The notes beneath the pieces were generated by a model, which ran no database searches, was not told where the DNA came from, and worked only from the letters and a program-made list of their open reading frames with translations. From Halopseudomonas oceani (GTDB lineage Bacteria > Pseudomonadota > Gammaproteobacteria > Pseudomonadales > Pseudomonadaceae): a DNA stretch of 64,000 nt. The stretch is taken from assembly GCF_002903165.1 (NCBI RefSeq), contig NZ_PPSK01000005.1, forward strand, positions 124,001-188,000. The letters are read 5' to 3'. The position numbers were made by a program, and so were the translations under genes. Below are positions 46,346 through 56,516 of the stretch, in pieces. Positions within the stretch are counted from its first letter, which is position 1; each line of letters starts with the position of its first letter.

Positions 46346-47800
46346 TCACGACTCCTTCGCTATACCAGGCAGGTTGGCTAATTGGCTAGCCAGAAAAGAA
46401 CTGGTACTGGACAAACCAGCCACCAGGGTGTCCATCGCGTTGAATTGCGCCAGCAGGCGTGTTTCCAAACTTGCCAGCCGCGCTTCCAGACGCTCCCGCT
46501 GATCGTCGATACCGGACAGCGTATTCTGCAGAGACGTCGTACGCTTCTCCAAAATGCCATCGTCTTTGGTATAAGGCTCAATCTTCGCGTTCAGTCGGCT
46601 CATCAGACCGTCGTCGCCGGCCAGAAAGGTGCTTAGCGACTCAAACTTGTTCTCAAGCGCGTCATCCAGCTTCTCGGAATCAATTTCCAGAGTACCATCC
46701 GACTTTGTGGAAATGCCCAAGTCAGCCAGAATTCTGACATCGCCTTTGGCAACCGTCCCCATCTCGGTACGCAGCGCTGCCGTCAACGAACGGACAGATG
46801 CATCACCAACCAGAGCAGCGGCCAACGGCTCGCCATCATCACCACCGACAGGAGTAACCGAAGTGAGGGAGTTGATACTCTTCATCATGGCGTTATAGCC
46901 ATCAACGAATGACTCCAGCGAGGTCCGGACACTTGATTTGTCCAGCCCTACCGACAGGCTGATAGTCGAACCGGCATCAATATCTTCCTGGCTTTGAGCC
47001 TTCTTCAGCGTAATGCTGACGCCGTCGATAGCATCAGAGATCGTATTACTGGTACTGCTGATCGCCAGGCCGTCGATCGACAGATTGGCATCGCGCGCGT
47101 AGGAAACAACGCGCGGCCCCAACGGATCCATCGGATCGCTCGGGGTAGGTTCAAAATCCGTGGTTGCAGGCGGCGTATACGCCAGCACACTAAGGTCACC
47201 GGTGTCACTGCCATCGGTTGTCACGGCAACACTGATGTCGTTACCGGTGCCCGCAGTATTGGAACTGAGTACCAAACGGGAGCCACCTGCGCCATTAGGG
47301 TCAGTCACAACCGTCGCTGTAATCCCGCTGTCAGCGCTTTTCGCATTGATAGCATCACGAATACCCGAGAGACTGCTGTTATCTTCGATAATTTCGACAT
47401 CAATTGACGTGCTGCCGGCAGACAGCGTCAGGGTCCCGGTACCAACCGGATCAGTCGCGTTGGCTTGCCCGCGCAGCGCCACCTTGCTGGTCTGGGCAAG
47501 ATTAAAGACCTGGAGGTCATAGCTGCCTGCCGAAGCCGCCGAGTCTGCCGTTACCGAGAAGACCTTGGAGTCACCGGAGGTTGCACTGCGAGCATTGTAG
47601 AGATCAGCGCTGTTCAGCTTTTCCAGAACCGACTGAAACGTCGACAAGGCACTGCGAAAACTACCCAGCGCAGTGAACTTGGAGGTTGTTGCGTTCTCAA
47701 GGCGAGACAGCTGGGCCGTCTTTGGCGCGCCATCCGCACTCACCAGAGCGCTGACAATCTTGTTGATTTCGAGACCTGAGCCAATACCGGTAATAGCCAT
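46346..47800 (-). CDS. fliD: Flagellar filament cap protein FliD
   Basis: A 484-residue cap protein. The N-terminal [20 protein letters not shown] and the C-terminal coiled-coil region ([41 protein letters not shown]) are the conserved D0 segments; the central part is Thr/Ser/Asp-rich and variable, as in B-type pseudomonad FliD. It folds flagellin at the tip and can mediate adhesion. RpoN promoter found upstream. Confidence 0.95.
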   Translation of the reverse strand: MAITGIGSGLEINKIVSALVSADGAPKTAQLSRLENATTSKFTALGSFRSALSTFQSVLEKLNSADLYNARSATSGDSKVFSVTADSAASAGSYDLQVFNLAQTSKVALRGQANATDPVGTGTLTLSAGSTSIDVEIIEDNSSLSGIRDAINAKSADSGITATVVTDPNGAGGSRLVLSSNTAGTGNDISVAVTTDGSDTGDLSVLAYTPPATTDFEPTPSDPMDPLGPRVVSYARDANLSIDGLAISSTSNTISDAIDGVSITLKKAQSQEDIDAGSTISLSVGLDKSSVRTSLESFVDGYNAMMKSINSLTSVTPVGGDDGEPLAAALVGDASVRSLTAALRTEMGTVAKGDVRILADLGISTKSDGTLEIDSEKLDDALENKFESLSTFLAGDDGLMSRLNAKIEPYTKDDGILEKRTTSLQNTLSGIDDQRERLEARLASLETRLLAQFNAMDTLVAGLSSTSSFLASQLANLPGIAKES

Positions 47801-47863
47801 AGTACTTACCTCGCGACCGTTTTTTGACGTATCGCCTGCCGAAAAGAAGGTTCCGGTCTATCA

Positions 47864-47879
47864 GGCAAGTTACGTGCCA
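47864..47879 (-). promoter_or_regulatory. RpoN (-24/-12) promoter of fliD
   Basis: Minus strand TGGCACG-TAAC-TTGCC matches TGGCACG-N4-TTGCW except for the last base. It lies 64 bases ahead of the fliD ATG and overlaps nearly the end of the flaG gene (stop at 47898). Confidence 0.8.
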
Positions 47880-47897
47880 GCAAACCGGCAAGCAGAG

Positions 47898-48302
47898 TCA
47901 GGCCTCTGCTTCGAACAACACGCTGCGAATTTCCGACAGGTTCTCGGCCAGCCGCAACGCTTCCTCCGAGGGAATCTGGCGAATCACATCGCCGCTGGTT
48001 GCCTCGGTGACGTTGATAACCACCCGGCCGCTGTCTTCATCAAGGTTGAAGTTGATATCGCGGCGCACCGACTGGACAAAACCCTGAATATCCGACACTG
48101 CCGCCTGCAGCTTCTCGCGCTCGGCTTCGGGTGACTGCTCAACCGCAGAGCGGGTCTGGGTTGCCACCTGTTCGGATGAGGAGGAACGATTCTGTGCAGC
48201 ATCCATCTGCTTGACCTGACTTGCGTCAGTACCCGCTTCCACCGCAGCTGCGCGACTGGCAGGACGGGTCACTTCAAACGGTTTGATAACACCCATATCC
48301 AT
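47898..48302 (-). CDS. flaG: Flagellar protein FlaG
   Basis: A 134-residue protein. The N-terminal half is Ala/Ser/Gln rich and probably disordered; the C-terminal FlaG domain has SVRRDINFNLDEDSGRVVINVTEA and GDVIRQIPSEEALRLAENL, the diagnostic block. FlaG limits filament length and is usually found between fliC and fliD, as here. Confidence 0.93.
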   Translation of the reverse strand: MDMGVIKPFEVTRPASRAAAVEAGTDASQVKQMDAAQNRSSSSEQVATQTRSAVEQSPEAEREKLQAAVSDIQGFVQSVRRDINFNLDEDSGRVVINVTEATSGDVIRQIPSEEALRLAENLSEIRSVLFEAEA

Positions 48303-48319
48303 GGTGCTTACCTCGCAAC

Positions 48320-48356
48320 GGACAAAGCGGGGAGAAGGCTGAAGCCCTCCCCCCGC
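48320..48356 (-). terminator. Terminator of fliC
   Basis: A 13-base imperfect stem (48327-48339 with 48344-48356, two mismatches) with a 4-base TGAA loop, followed on the minus strand by TTTGTCC. It lies about 20 bases downstream of the fliC stop and only about 18 bases upstream of the flaG start, so flaG is reached by read-through or by a separate promoter. Confidence 0.65.
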
Positions 48357-48376
48357 ATATTACCCCGGATCGTTTC

Positions 48377-49576
48377 TTAGCCCAAGAGGCTGAGAACGGC
48401 CTGAGGCAGCTGGTTGGCCTGGGCCAGGATCGCAGTACCTGCCTGTTGCAGGATCTGGTTCTTGGTCAGGTTTGCAGTTTCAGCCGCGTAGTCAGTGTCC
48501 TGGATCCGGCCGCGAGCGGCAGAGGCGTTCTCGGACACGTTCTGCAAGTTAGCGATGGTCGACTCGAAGCGGTTCTGAATCGCACCGAGGTCAGCTCGCT
48601 GAGAGTCGATGGACGCAATCGCCTCGTCGATGATGTAGACCGCTTCCTGAGCAGATTTCGCATCGCTGATGTCGATATCTTTCACAGTGTTTTTAGTGGT
48701 CACGTCGGCCAGTGCTACGTCAGTGGCAGAACCAGCTGCAGTCTCTGCTGCCGCCACGGTCGCACCAGTAGCAAACGCGAAGGACAGCTCGCCCTTGGCA
48801 GTACCAACATCGGCGTCAGTAACCACAGAGATAGTGCCATCATCCTGTACGAAGGCACCCACACCCATGTTGGCATCGTTGATCACGGTTGCCAGCAGTT
48901 GGGTCTGTTCAGCTGCAGTTGCGCCAGACGCGTATTCAGCGCTGATGGTGAAGACACGGTCAGTGCCGTCAGCGCTGCCGGATGCCACGGTAAAGGTGAC
49001 TGCAACGGCACCAGAAGCACTAGCGGCGGCCTGAGCAGCAACCGAACCGGAGCTGATCGAATCGCTCTTCAGCTCTTTGGTGCTAACTTCATCCAGCTTG
49101 ATGCTGATCGCTTCGTTAGCAGCGCTACCAACCTGGAAGGTTTCGGTACCAAAGCTGCCATCAAACAGTTTCTTGCCGCCGAACGCAGTAGTGTTGGCGA
49201 TACGATCCAGCTCTTTCTTCAGCTCGGTCACTTCGGCGTTCAGAGCGTCACGCTCGGTTTCACCGTTGGAGCCGTTGGCTGATTGCAGAGCCAGGTCACG
49301 CATACGCTGCAGAATGTTGGTGGACTCTTGCAGAGCACCTTCAGCAGTTTGTGCGATGGAGATACCGCTGTTGGCGTTCTTCGCAGCGACGCCCAGACCA
49401 TTAATCTGACTGGTCAGGCGGTTGGAGATCTGCAGACCGGCAGCATCATCTTTTGCGCTGTTGATGCGCGAACCGGAGGACAGACGCTCAAGAGAAGTGG
49501 CCAGCGCGTTGGAGGAAGATCCCAGGTTGCGCTGAGCGTTCAGAGAAGCTGTGTTTGTGTTGACTGTAAGGGCCAT
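48377..49576 (-). CDS. fliC: Flagellin FliC
   Basis: A 399-residue flagellin. The start at 49576 ([18 protein letters not shown]) has GGAGG seven bases upstream. The conserved D0/D1 N-terminus ([23 protein letters not shown]) and C-terminus ([36 protein letters not shown] in outline) flank a short, Ala/Ser/Thr-rich variable centre (about 175-295), the likely surface domain and site of glycosylation. The central region has many Ser and Thr, including [16 protein letters not shown]. The glycosylation locus lies immediately upstream on the same strand. Confidence 0.97.
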   Translation of the reverse strand: MALTVNTNTASLNAQRNLGSSSNALATSLERLSSGSRINSAKDDAAGLQISNRLTSQINGLGVAAKNANSGISIAQTAEGALQESTNILQRMRDLALQSANGSNGETERDALNAEVTELKKELDRIANTTAFGGKKLFDGSFGTETFQVGSAANEAISIKLDEVSTKELKSDSISSGSVAAQAAASASGAVAVTFTVASGSADGTDRVFTISAEYASGATAAEQTQLLATVINDANMGVGAFVQDDGTISVVTDADVGTAKGELSFAFATGATVAAAETAAGSATDVALADVTTKNTVKDIDISDAKSAQEAVYIIDEAIASIDSQRADLGAIQNRFESTIANLQNVSENASAARGRIQDTDYAAETANLTKNQILQQAGTAILAQANQLPQAVLSLLG

Positions 49577-49714
49577 GGTATTGCCTCCAAAGGACCTGAA
49601 AATGTTTGCCTGAGCTTGCGACTCGTGGGCCGGACCTGCCCAGGCACCCATTGAGTTCGCATTCGATTACTTTATCGACACCTTGTCCGAAAGCTTTAGG
49701 AGGAAATTCATTTT

Positions 49715-49741
49715 TTATCGGCGAATTCTTCCAGTCAGCTA
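49715..49741 (-). promoter_or_regulatory. FliA (sigma-28) promoter of fliC
   Basis: Minus strand GCCGATAA (49715-49722) is a perfect FliA -10. Eleven bases upstream the -35 is TAGCTGAC, a weak match to TAAAGTTT. The start point would lie about 130 bases ahead of the flagellin ATG. Confidence 0.7.
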
Positions 49742-49829
49742 TAGCGTGACTGGCAACCATGCCAGCCACGATCCATGTATCGACCTCAGGCAGAAATCCT
49801 TTAGCGACCGTTCGTCACTGCCCAACGGT

Positions 49830-52800
49830 TCAGGGCAACCAGCCCTGCTGCCAGGCGGTGAGCCCCTGCTCGTCCAACATCCAGCGCGCACGCACCGCCT
49901 GCTGCAGGGCCCTGCCCTGGCTGGCTGAGGCGGCAGCGTCGGCCAGGTGCATGCGAATCGCCTCCATCCAGTCGCGATAACGGTTCTTCACTCGAGTTAC
50001 CGGCAAATCACCCGCGTAACAGCGTACGTCCGAGCAGATGACCGGGTACGCGCAGATGCCATATTCGAGCAGACGCAGATTACTCTTGCACTCGTTGAAC
50101 AGGTTCTCTTCAACTGGGGCCAATGCCAGGTCCAGATTAAGGCTTGCCAGCTTACGCGGATACTCGTCGATCCGTACACCGGGATGAAATTCATGCACAT
50201 AGGGCCTGATCGCATCCGGACACATCCCAAAGAACACCCACTCAACCTCACTTGCCAGATCACGAACAACATCCATGATCAGTTCAAGGTCACCAGTATG
50301 ACTGGAGCCACCAGCCCAGCCGACGCGCGGTTTTCCGGACTGCCCCCGCAGAGACTCCGGCAGGTTGCCCCAAATGCGCGGCTCCAGCCGATTGGGGACC
50401 ATGCGAATATCAGGGTGATAACCACTCAGCGCCTCAGCCAACGGTTCGGTGGAAACAACGAACCGGTCTACCAGCGCAAGACCGCGCTTGAGCGAGCGCA
50501 CGATGTCCTTGGGCATATGTGCCCGGTGAACACTCTTCATCGGCAGATTGGGTAGATAGTCGTCAAGCTCATACACTTTAAAGGCTGGAGAGAAGGCTTT
50601 CATGCGCCGCATCGCTTCCAAACGCTCGTCACCGATCTGGCGCTGCAAAATGATCACATCCGGGTTGTATCGCTCAAGGTCAGCAGGGTGCATCAACCCT
50701 TGTGAAAGCGCACCGTCCACCAGCCCGGCCGCCAACAACGCGCCGAACGGTTGAATCACACGATAGTGCCCGCAACCAAAGATGTCGGCAGGGTGCGCCA
50801 GCACAACTGGACTGGGCCGCCAGATATCCAGCGGCCGCCAGGAAATCTGCGTATCAGTCAGCTTGAAGCCGCCCTTCCTTACTAAGGAAAAATTCGCGTT
50901 ATAGGCAGGATCCCGTGCCAAGCGTGGCAGCCAACGTTGATAGAGTTTGTCCTCAACCTCAGTAGGCAACGCCTCAGGTGTGCTCGCAAGCAACAGCGTA
51001 GCCGCCGGCGTCCAGACCAACAGATGGCCGTTTGCCGTCAACCGCAGGCACAGATCCAGCAGCGCCGCTTGACCATCAAACTCGACAGCGTCAAGACCAC
51101 CAAGCTCAACGTAGACAGACTTGCGGACCAGCACACAGCCCGCACCCAGCGCGCTTGGATTCAGGTCAACCTGCAGGCGCTGCATATAGCCGGGCGCATC
51201 GACCGACTCACCGACAAACACCCTGCCCGCGGGCCCCTGCAGCCCAAGTACAAGACCGGCACTGGTTACCTTGCCATCAGCATCAATCGCTTTGGCACCT
51301 ACAGCGCCCACCTCCGGCCGCAGTCCATGATTGAGCAGCGCGTCCAGCCAACCGGCCTCCAGCACCGCCGCCTCTGCCTGTAACAACAACAGATAGTCAC
51401 CCTCGGCGTTCAAGGCTGCCTGGTTGTATAGGTCGCTGTCGGACAGCTCCGTGGCTGAACGCAGGACCAGCAGTTGATCACTCGCCATCTCTTCAACCGA
51501 CTGCAGCCACTGCAGCGTTGCCGGATCAGAGCTCGCGTTATCCACCAGCAGAATCTGATATCTGGGGTACCGAGTATGCTCCAGCACACTCATGACACAG
51601 CGCTGGGCTGCCGCCAGTTGGTCTCGTACGATAATGACGATGGAGACTAAAGGCTGCTCGCTGTGTCCGTATTCGACCCGATACTGCCCAGGCCGAACCG
51701 CCACAACAGCAGCCTGGTCATAGCCACGCGCACGCAGATGCCGGGTGATGGCGTCACGCTCGTTTACGGAGTCGGTAAGCAGTGATGCCGAGTTCAGCAC
51801 CAGTGGCTCGGAAACATGCCCAAAACCGCTCACTCCCTGCTGGTTGATCAGACGCAACACCACATCCAGCTCCATGGCCTCGCCACTATCTTGCGCGAAG
51901 CCTCCCAGCCCCAGTAGTTCGGTGCGTCGGAACAACCAGTTACCGATCAGGCCACGAGGAAAACTCAACAAGTAGTCGAGGTTGAAGTCCGGACGCAAAA
52001 GGGGACCAAGGTCATCACCTTCCTGGTGCCACAACGCATCCGCATAGATGGCACGGCAGTCGGGGTTGGCCAACAATTCCAGCGACACCACCTGCACCCC
52101 GCTGGAAACCAGCTCATCGCCGGCCTGCAACAACATGACCCAGTCGCAGGTCAGCTCTGCCAGCAAACGGTTTAGCGCTTCGACCCAGTCTTGCTGCTCA
52201 CATTGACTCCAGGCTGGCATCGAGTTATCCGGCCGCGCGCCGGTACTCAACACATGCAGCGAGATGTTCCCGGCATCGACGTCGCAGGTCAGTGAGCGGA
52301 TCGACCGCGCCAACGCAGCTGCGTCGGCAGCCATATCCAGTACAAGAACAGTCAGCGTCGCGCCAGCGGATCGACACGCTTCAATGTGCTCCTTCGCAAG
52401 TCGCTGCTGCACCGGCGTCATCACCCGAGAAGCGAGCCAGGTGCGCACTGGCGTCGCATCGACCTTGCCGGTCACCCCAAGGCTTCGGAGCTGAAGCGCT
52501 CGCCCCTTGCGAACACGGTCACTGGCCAAATCAGAATGGCGTCGATAGATCTCCTGGTATAAAGAGGCGAACCGCTCTCGTTCGCGGCTCAACATATGAT
52601 CATCCGAACCGCTTCCAGCTTCCCGGGTCCGCACCTCGGCGGTGACGTCCGCCACATGCACCAGAGGGAAGCGAGCCGCCAGGCGCAGCAGCAGGTCCCA
52701 ATCTTCGAGCGCGGTCAGGCTGGTATCGAACTGCCCGACGTCGCGCAGCATAGAGCGCGGATGAGCCCAGGTATTTACCGGTATGTAGTTATGAATGAAC

Positions 52801-54152
52801 AGTCGCTCACGGTCATAACTGTCGTGTACAAACTGGACTTCACGCGAGAGCTCTACCCGTTCACCCGCCTCAATACGTTCGGCAACGTATTCTACCCCGG
52901 TATAAACAACACATTCGCCGTGCTCCTCGAACGCCGCAAGCAGCGTCTGCAGGTGAGATGGCGCATAGCAGTCGTCGTCATCCAGGTAGCAAACGTAGCG
53001 CCCGCGCGCCAGCGCCAGTGCCGAGTTGCGCGCAGCAGACAAACCCTCGTTGCGCCCCTTGTAGATATACGTGAGCGGAAAATCAAACTCACCCAGCAGC
53101 GCTTCCACTGGCTCACCGTGGTCATTCACCAGAATCACTTCGAAGTCACGCAGAGTCTGGGCAGACAGACTGCGTAATGCGTCCAGCAGCATCGCCGGAC
53201 GGTTGTAGGTGGTCACCACCACAGAAAAAAGAAAATCGGAACTCGCCTCATCCACCTCAGGAAGAGCAAAGAGCAAACGTCGCACTCGCGTAATATCGTC
53301 GCGGTACTTGGCAACCACCTCTGGCGAGAAATGCGACATGCGCCCCTCGACCAACTGCCAAACCCTTTCAGCTGCCGCTTGCAGGCGCGGCCGAGTCGCC
53401 AGATCAAGCAGGTTCAGTTCGAGGATGTGCAGATGCTCCCATAGCGGCCGCTCGGAGCGATAAAAATCCTGAGATACCTGGTTGCCGTGCACCCGATAGC
53501 CTACCGACGAGCGTCTGACAAAGGCGAAGTTCGGGTGATGGCGGGCAATCCGAACCCACAGCTCCCAATCACCCGCGAGCATCCCTTCTTGCGCGTAATC
53601 GCCGTTCTCGAGGCGAATATCATCCAAAATGCTGCGACGCAGCATCACCGTCGAGGGCGTGATGTAGTTGTCGAATGACAACAAATCAACAACCTCATCT
53701 CGCCCACCGGAATAGGACTGGGGCAGGTGTCCGCGATGGTCCACATACTTCAGCACCTTCCCGGCCTCATCAATCCACGTACATTGCGAATAGGCCAGGG
53801 CAGCCTCAGGATTGGCATCCAGGGCCTTGACCAGCTCGGCCAGGTGCCCGGGATACAGAACATCATCAGAGCCAAGCACGACAACATAGCGGCCCGTTCC
53901 GCAGACCACACACTTGTTGAAGTTGCCGGTCTGTCCGAGGTTCTCAGCGTTTACCTGCACGCTGAGCCGCGGGTCTTTCTGGTAGCGGCGGACAACATCC
54001 AAAGAGCCGTCAGTGGAGCAGTCATCCACAATGATCAGCTCAAGCTCAACATCCTGCTGGGCCAGAACCGATTCGATGGTCTCACCGATGTAGCGTGCAT
54101 TGTTGTACGACATGACAACAACGGAAACATCAACAGGTTTTTCAACGCGCAT
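49830..54152 (-). CDS. Five-module glycosyltransferase, probable flagellin glycosyltransferase
   Basis: A 1440-residue soluble protein. Module 1 (1-230) is a GT2 domain with VVVMSYNNARYIGETIESVL and a VLGSDD motif. Module 2 (about 305-540) is a second GT2 domain (SVVVTTYNRPAMLLDALRSL; CYLDDDD). Module 3 (about 597-810) and module 4 (about 832-1070; VSIVIIVRDQLAAAQRCVMS) keep the GT-A outline but have no clear DxD (MLLQAGDE; LLLLQAEA), so they may be inactive. Module 5 (about 1112-1425) is GT-B-like, with WAGGSSHTGDLELI and LRLLEYGICAYPVICSD. It is the gene just upstream of fliC and resembles the large Fgt-type transferases at this place in other pseudomonads. No membrane helix. Acceptor and sugars are inferred. 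Confidence 0.85.
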   Translation of the reverse strand: MRVEKPVDVSVVVMSYNNARYIGETIESVLAQQDVELELIIVDDCSTDGSLDVVRRYQKDPRLSVQVNAENLGQTGNFNKCVVCGTGRYVVVLGSDDVLYPGHLAELVKALDANPEAALAYSQCTWIDEAGKVLKYVDHRGHLPQSYSGGRDEVVDLLSFDNYITPSTVMLRRSILDDIRLENGDYAQEGMLAGDWELWVRIARHHPNFAFVRRSSVGYRVHGNQVSQDFYRSERPLWEHLHILELNLLDLATRPRLQAAAERVWQLVEGRMSHFSPEVVAKYRDDITRVRRLLFALPEVDEASSDFLFSVVVTTYNRPAMLLDALRSLSAQTLRDFEVILVNDHGEPVEALLGEFDFPLTYIYKGRNEGLSAARNSALALARGRYVCYLDDDDCYAPSHLQTLLAAFEEHGECVVYTGVEYVAERIEAGERVELSREVQFVHDSYDRERLFIHNYIPVNTWAHPRSMLRDVGQFDTSLTALEDWDLLLRLAARFPLVHVADVTAEVRTREAGSGSDDHMLSRERERFASLYQEIYRRHSDLASDRVRKGRALQLRSLGVTGKVDATPVRTWLASRVMTPVQQRLAKEHIEACRSAGATLTVLVLDMAADAAALARSIRSLTCDVDAGNISLHVLSTGARPDNSMPAWSQCEQQDWVEALNRLLAELTCDWVMLLQAGDELVSSGVQVVSLELLANPDCRAIYADALWHQEGDDLGPLLRPDFNLDYLLSFPRGLIGNWLFRRTELLGLGGFAQDSGEAMELDVVLRLINQQGVSGFGHVSEPLVLNSASLLTDSVNERDAITRHLRARGYDQAAVVAVRPGQYRVEYGHSEQPLVSIVIIVRDQLAAAQRCVMSVLEHTRYPRYQILLVDNASSDPATLQWLQSVEEMASDQLLVLRSATELSDSDLYNQAALNAEGDYLLLLQAEAAVLEAGWLDALLNHGLRPEVGAVGAKAIDADGKVTSAGLVLGLQGPAGRVFVGESVDAPGYMQRLQVDLNPSALGAGCVLVRKSVYVELGGLDAVEFDGQAALLDLCLRLTANGHLLVWTPAATLLLASTPEALPTEVEDKLYQRWLPRLARDPAYNANFSLVRKGGFKLTDTQISWRPLDIWRPSPVVLAHPADIFGCGHYRVIQPFGALLAAGLVDGALSQGLMHPADLERYNPDVIILQRQIGDERLEAMRRMKAFSPAFKVYELDDYLPNLPMKSVHRAHMPKDIVRSLKRGLALVDRFVVSTEPLAEALSGYHPDIRMVPNRLEPRIWGNLPESLRGQSGKPRVGWAGGSSHTGDLELIMDVVRDLASEVEWVFFGMCPDAIRPYVHEFHPGVRIDEYPRKLASLNLDLALAPVEENLFNECKSNLRLLEYGICAYPVICSDVRCYAGDLPVTRVKNRYRDWMEAIRMHLADAAASASQGRALQQAVRARWMLDEQGLTAWQQGWLP

Positions 54153-54234
54153 GGGATTCCCTGATTCCTGGATTAACCGGGTGAGAAAGAGCCCCCCGGC
54201 AATAAATAAACGTCATCGCAACAGCACTGATGGA

Positions 54235-54642
54235 TCAGCGCGATGCTGCCGCACAGAACTGCTGGTAATCGCGAAAATAGTCACTCTCGTCATAGTGCGC
54301 GGAGGCCAACACCATGCAGACAGAACCACCTGAAAAGTTGTCCATCTCTCGCCACACCATCGGCGTAATCAGCAGGCCATAATGCGGCCGAGCCAGGTGG
54401 AACTTTCTCTTTTCGCACCCGTCATCCAGCAAGATGTCGAAGCTGCCGGACATCGCGATGATCAACTGAGACAACTCGCGATGGGCATGCCCACCACGGT
54501 GCGAGCCGGCAGGAACGTCATACAGATAGTACGCACGGCGTATATCGAAGGGTACGTGACGTCCGCCCTCGACAAAGGTCAAATTGCCACGCTGATCATG
54601 TACTTGCGGCAATTCGATAATTCGACAATCGTCCAGCGCCAA
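54235..54642 (-). CDS. fdtA: dTDP-4-keto-6-deoxyglucose 3,4-ketoisomerase (FdtA/QdtA family cupin)
   Basis: About 135 residues of the WxcM/FdtA cupin family. The TTG at 54642 lies eight bases after AGGAG and yields the usual family length; an ATG at 54705, inside fdtB, would add 21 residues without homology. Features: DQRGNLTFVEGGRHVPFDIRRAYYLYDVP, the catalytic His pair HRGGHAHRELSQLI, and MVWREMDNFSGGSVCMVLASAHYDESDYIR-like end. It turns dTDP-4-keto-6-deoxyglucose (from RmlB) into the 3-keto sugar aminated by FdtB. Whether the product is gluco (Qdt) or galacto (Fdt) cannot be read from sequence. Confidence 0.88.
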   Translation of the reverse strand: MALDDCRIIELPQVHDQRGNLTFVEGGRHVPFDIRRAYYLYDVPAGSHRGGHAHRELSQLIIAMSGSFDILLDDGCEKRKFHLARPHYGLLITPMVWREMDNFSGGSVCMVLASAHYDESDYFRDYQQFCAAASR

Positions 54643-54661
54643 GGTGAGGTCTCCTGTGTTG

Positions 54662-55780
54662 TTATTCGGACCAAGCCGCACCGGAGAACCGATTGCAGGC
54701 ATCAATGACAGACTGCGAGTCCACCCCAGGATAAATCGGCAGACTGAGCACGCTTTCCGACAGACGCTCGGTAATCGGCAAGACCCGGGTGCTCAAATCA
54801 GCATAGGCTCCCTGGCGATGTGGCGGCAGCGGGTAATGTATCAGGCAACCGATACCTTCGCGGGTCAGGTGCTCGCGCAAGCGCTCGCGCTCGCGACAGC
54901 GCACAACGTAAAGGTGCCAGGCATGCTCGTCTAAGACACCCGTCGGCAGTTTGAGTGCAGAATTGGCAATTCCCTGCTGATAAGCCAGCGCTGCCGCCCT
55001 GCGCCCAGTCAGATGTTGTTCCAGTTCGTTCAGCTTGATATTCAGAATCGCTGCCTGTAACTCATCCATCCGACTGTTGCTTCCCTTAACGGGAAAAATG
55101 TACTTCTCACTGGATCCGTAGTTTGCAAGACAGCGCACCACGCCTGCCAGCTCCGGATCCGAGGTCGTCACCGCGCCGGCATCTCCGAGAGCGCCGAGCA
55201 CCTTGCCCGGGTAAAAGCTAAAACCGGCAGCGTGCCCCCAACTGCCGGCCCGCTGTCCCTCACACGTCGCGCCATGCGCCTGAGCCGCATCTTCCAGCAC
55301 CAGCAAGCCGTGCTCCTGTGCCAGCGACATAATCGCCGGCATGTCGACCATACGACCATACAGATGCACCGGCAAAACCACGCGTGTACGCGCTGTGAGC
55401 GCACGCCGAACACCGTCTGCGTCAAGATTGAAAGAGTCAGCATCGGGGTCAACCGGCACCGGCACCAAACCGCTGGCGCTGATCGCCAGCAGCGTTGCGA
55501 TGTAGGTGTTGGCGGGCACGATGACTTCGTCGCCATCGCTCAGTTGCCCGAGTTCCTTCCACCCTCTCAGCACCAGGGTAAGCGCATCCAGCCCATTGGC
55601 CACGCCGATAGCGGCAGCGCACCCGCAGTAGCGCGCAAACCGACCCTCGAAAGCGGCAACCTCCTCGCCGAGCAGGTAATAACCCGAATCCATAACACGG
55701 TCCAACGCTTCTCGAATTGCCGGGCGAAAAGGCTCGTTAAGCGCTCTCAGATCGAGAAACGGAACACGAGCATCAGCCAT
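54662..55780 (-). CDS. fdtB: dTDP-3-keto-6-deoxyhexose aminotransferase (FdtB/QdtB family)
   Basis: A 372-residue DegT/DnrJ/EryC1 PLP aminotransferase. The start at 55780 ([18 protein letters not shown]) matches the family opening; the open frame goes 25 codons further. It has [27 protein letters not shown] (Asp for the PLP nitrogen) and the PLP Lys in [17 protein letters not shown], plus the [11 protein letters not shown] segment. It should transfer an amino group to C3, giving a dTDP-3-amino-3,6-dideoxyhexose. It overlaps the methyltransferase stop by 8 bases and lies 20 bases before fdtA, so the two act in order. Confidence 0.9.
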   Translation of the reverse strand: MADARVPFLDLRALNEPFRPAIREALDRVMDSGYYLLGEEVAAFEGRFARYCGCAAAIGVANGLDALTLVLRGWKELGQLSDGDEVIVPANTYIATLLAISASGLVPVPVDPDADSFNLDADGVRRALTARTRVVLPVHLYGRMVDMPAIMSLAQEHGLLVLEDAAQAHGATCEGQRAGSWGHAAGFSFYPGKVLGALGDAGAVTTSDPELAGVVRCLANYGSSEKYIFPVKGSNSRMDELQAAILNIKLNELEQHLTGRRAAALAYQQGIANSALKLPTGVLDEHAWHLYVVRCRERERLREHLTREGIGCLIHYPLPPHRQGAYADLSTRVLPITERLSESVLSLPIYPGVDSQSVIDACNRFSGAAWSE

Positions 55781-56516
55781 CGGACGCACTCGCCAGACGG
55801 ACACGCACAGCCAGATTTGCAAGCAATTGCGCAGGCAACTGCTCACTGAGTGCATTGAGCCCTGCGATCAGCCCCTCGCTGTACTCAAGCATCATTGAGT
55901 TGGGCAGCGTCTTGAGGAAAAACCCCTTGCTCTCGATCACCTCAAAACCACCGGCTTCAAGGTCAGCAATCAACCCGGCGAGGTCATACACTCGCTGATG
56001 TCCCACGACCTTGTCGCGGGCGCTAAGCGTATCCAGCTCTGGCTGCAGCCCCATCAAGACCGCAAGACGCCGGTGCAACGACTCACTGTTGGGAACGACC
56101 ACGATCATCTCCGAATCCGGCCCCATCCAATTGGCCATGTGGCGCAGCAGGCTAACCGGATCGTCAACGTGTTCCAGAACATGCAACGCCAAGACCCGGT
56201 CGTAGGGCTGCGCAGACTGATGCTCCTCAAACAATTGATGCAGAACCTCAACCTTCGGATGCTCACGCCGCACACGCTCCGCGAGGCTCTTCGCGCCTTC
56301 GATTACCCGGTAACTCGGAACCAGCGGACTAAGCCGAGAGAGGGTTATTCCGTCACCATATCCCAGTTCCAGCACGCTTTCTGCGCCTTGCAGATGACCA
56401 GCGATCCAATCACAGCAGTAGTGTTGGCAAGCACTTTCAATAAAGCGGTCCGGCACCTCATCACTGAGATGGTAGCGCTGAGCGATATGCTCAAGACTTT
56501 CCAGAGAATCCGTCAT
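55773..56516 (-). CDS. Class I SAM-dependent methyltransferase
   Basis: A 247-residue methyltransferase. Start at 56516 ([18 protein letters not shown]), overlapping by one base the stop of the upstream FAD-type protein. SAM motif I is [15 protein letters not shown], motif II/III includes [20 protein letters not shown] and [15 protein letters not shown]. It lacks membrane segments. Its place in a sugar/flagellin glycosylation operon suggests methylation of a sugar or acyl group on the glycan, for which the sequence alone gives no proof. It is similar in outline to the second methyltransferase of the operon. Confidence 0.85.
   Translation of the reverse strand: MTDSLESLEHIAQRYHLSDEVPDRFIESACQHYCCDWIAGHLQGAESVLELGYGDGITLSRLSPLVPSYRVIEGAKSLAERVRREHPKVEVLHQLFEEHQSAQPYDRVLALHVLEHVDDPVSLLRHMANWMGPDSEMIVVVPNSESLHRRLAVLMGLQPELDTLSARDKVVGHQRVYDLAGLIADLEAGGFEVIESKGFFLKTLPNSMMLEYSEGLIAGLNALSEQLPAQLLANLAVRVRLASASDG

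Noticed and set aside
49577-49829. Small gene between fliC and the glycosyltransferase
   Set aside because: Open frames are short and lack ribosome sites; the region is explained by the fliC promoter and leader.
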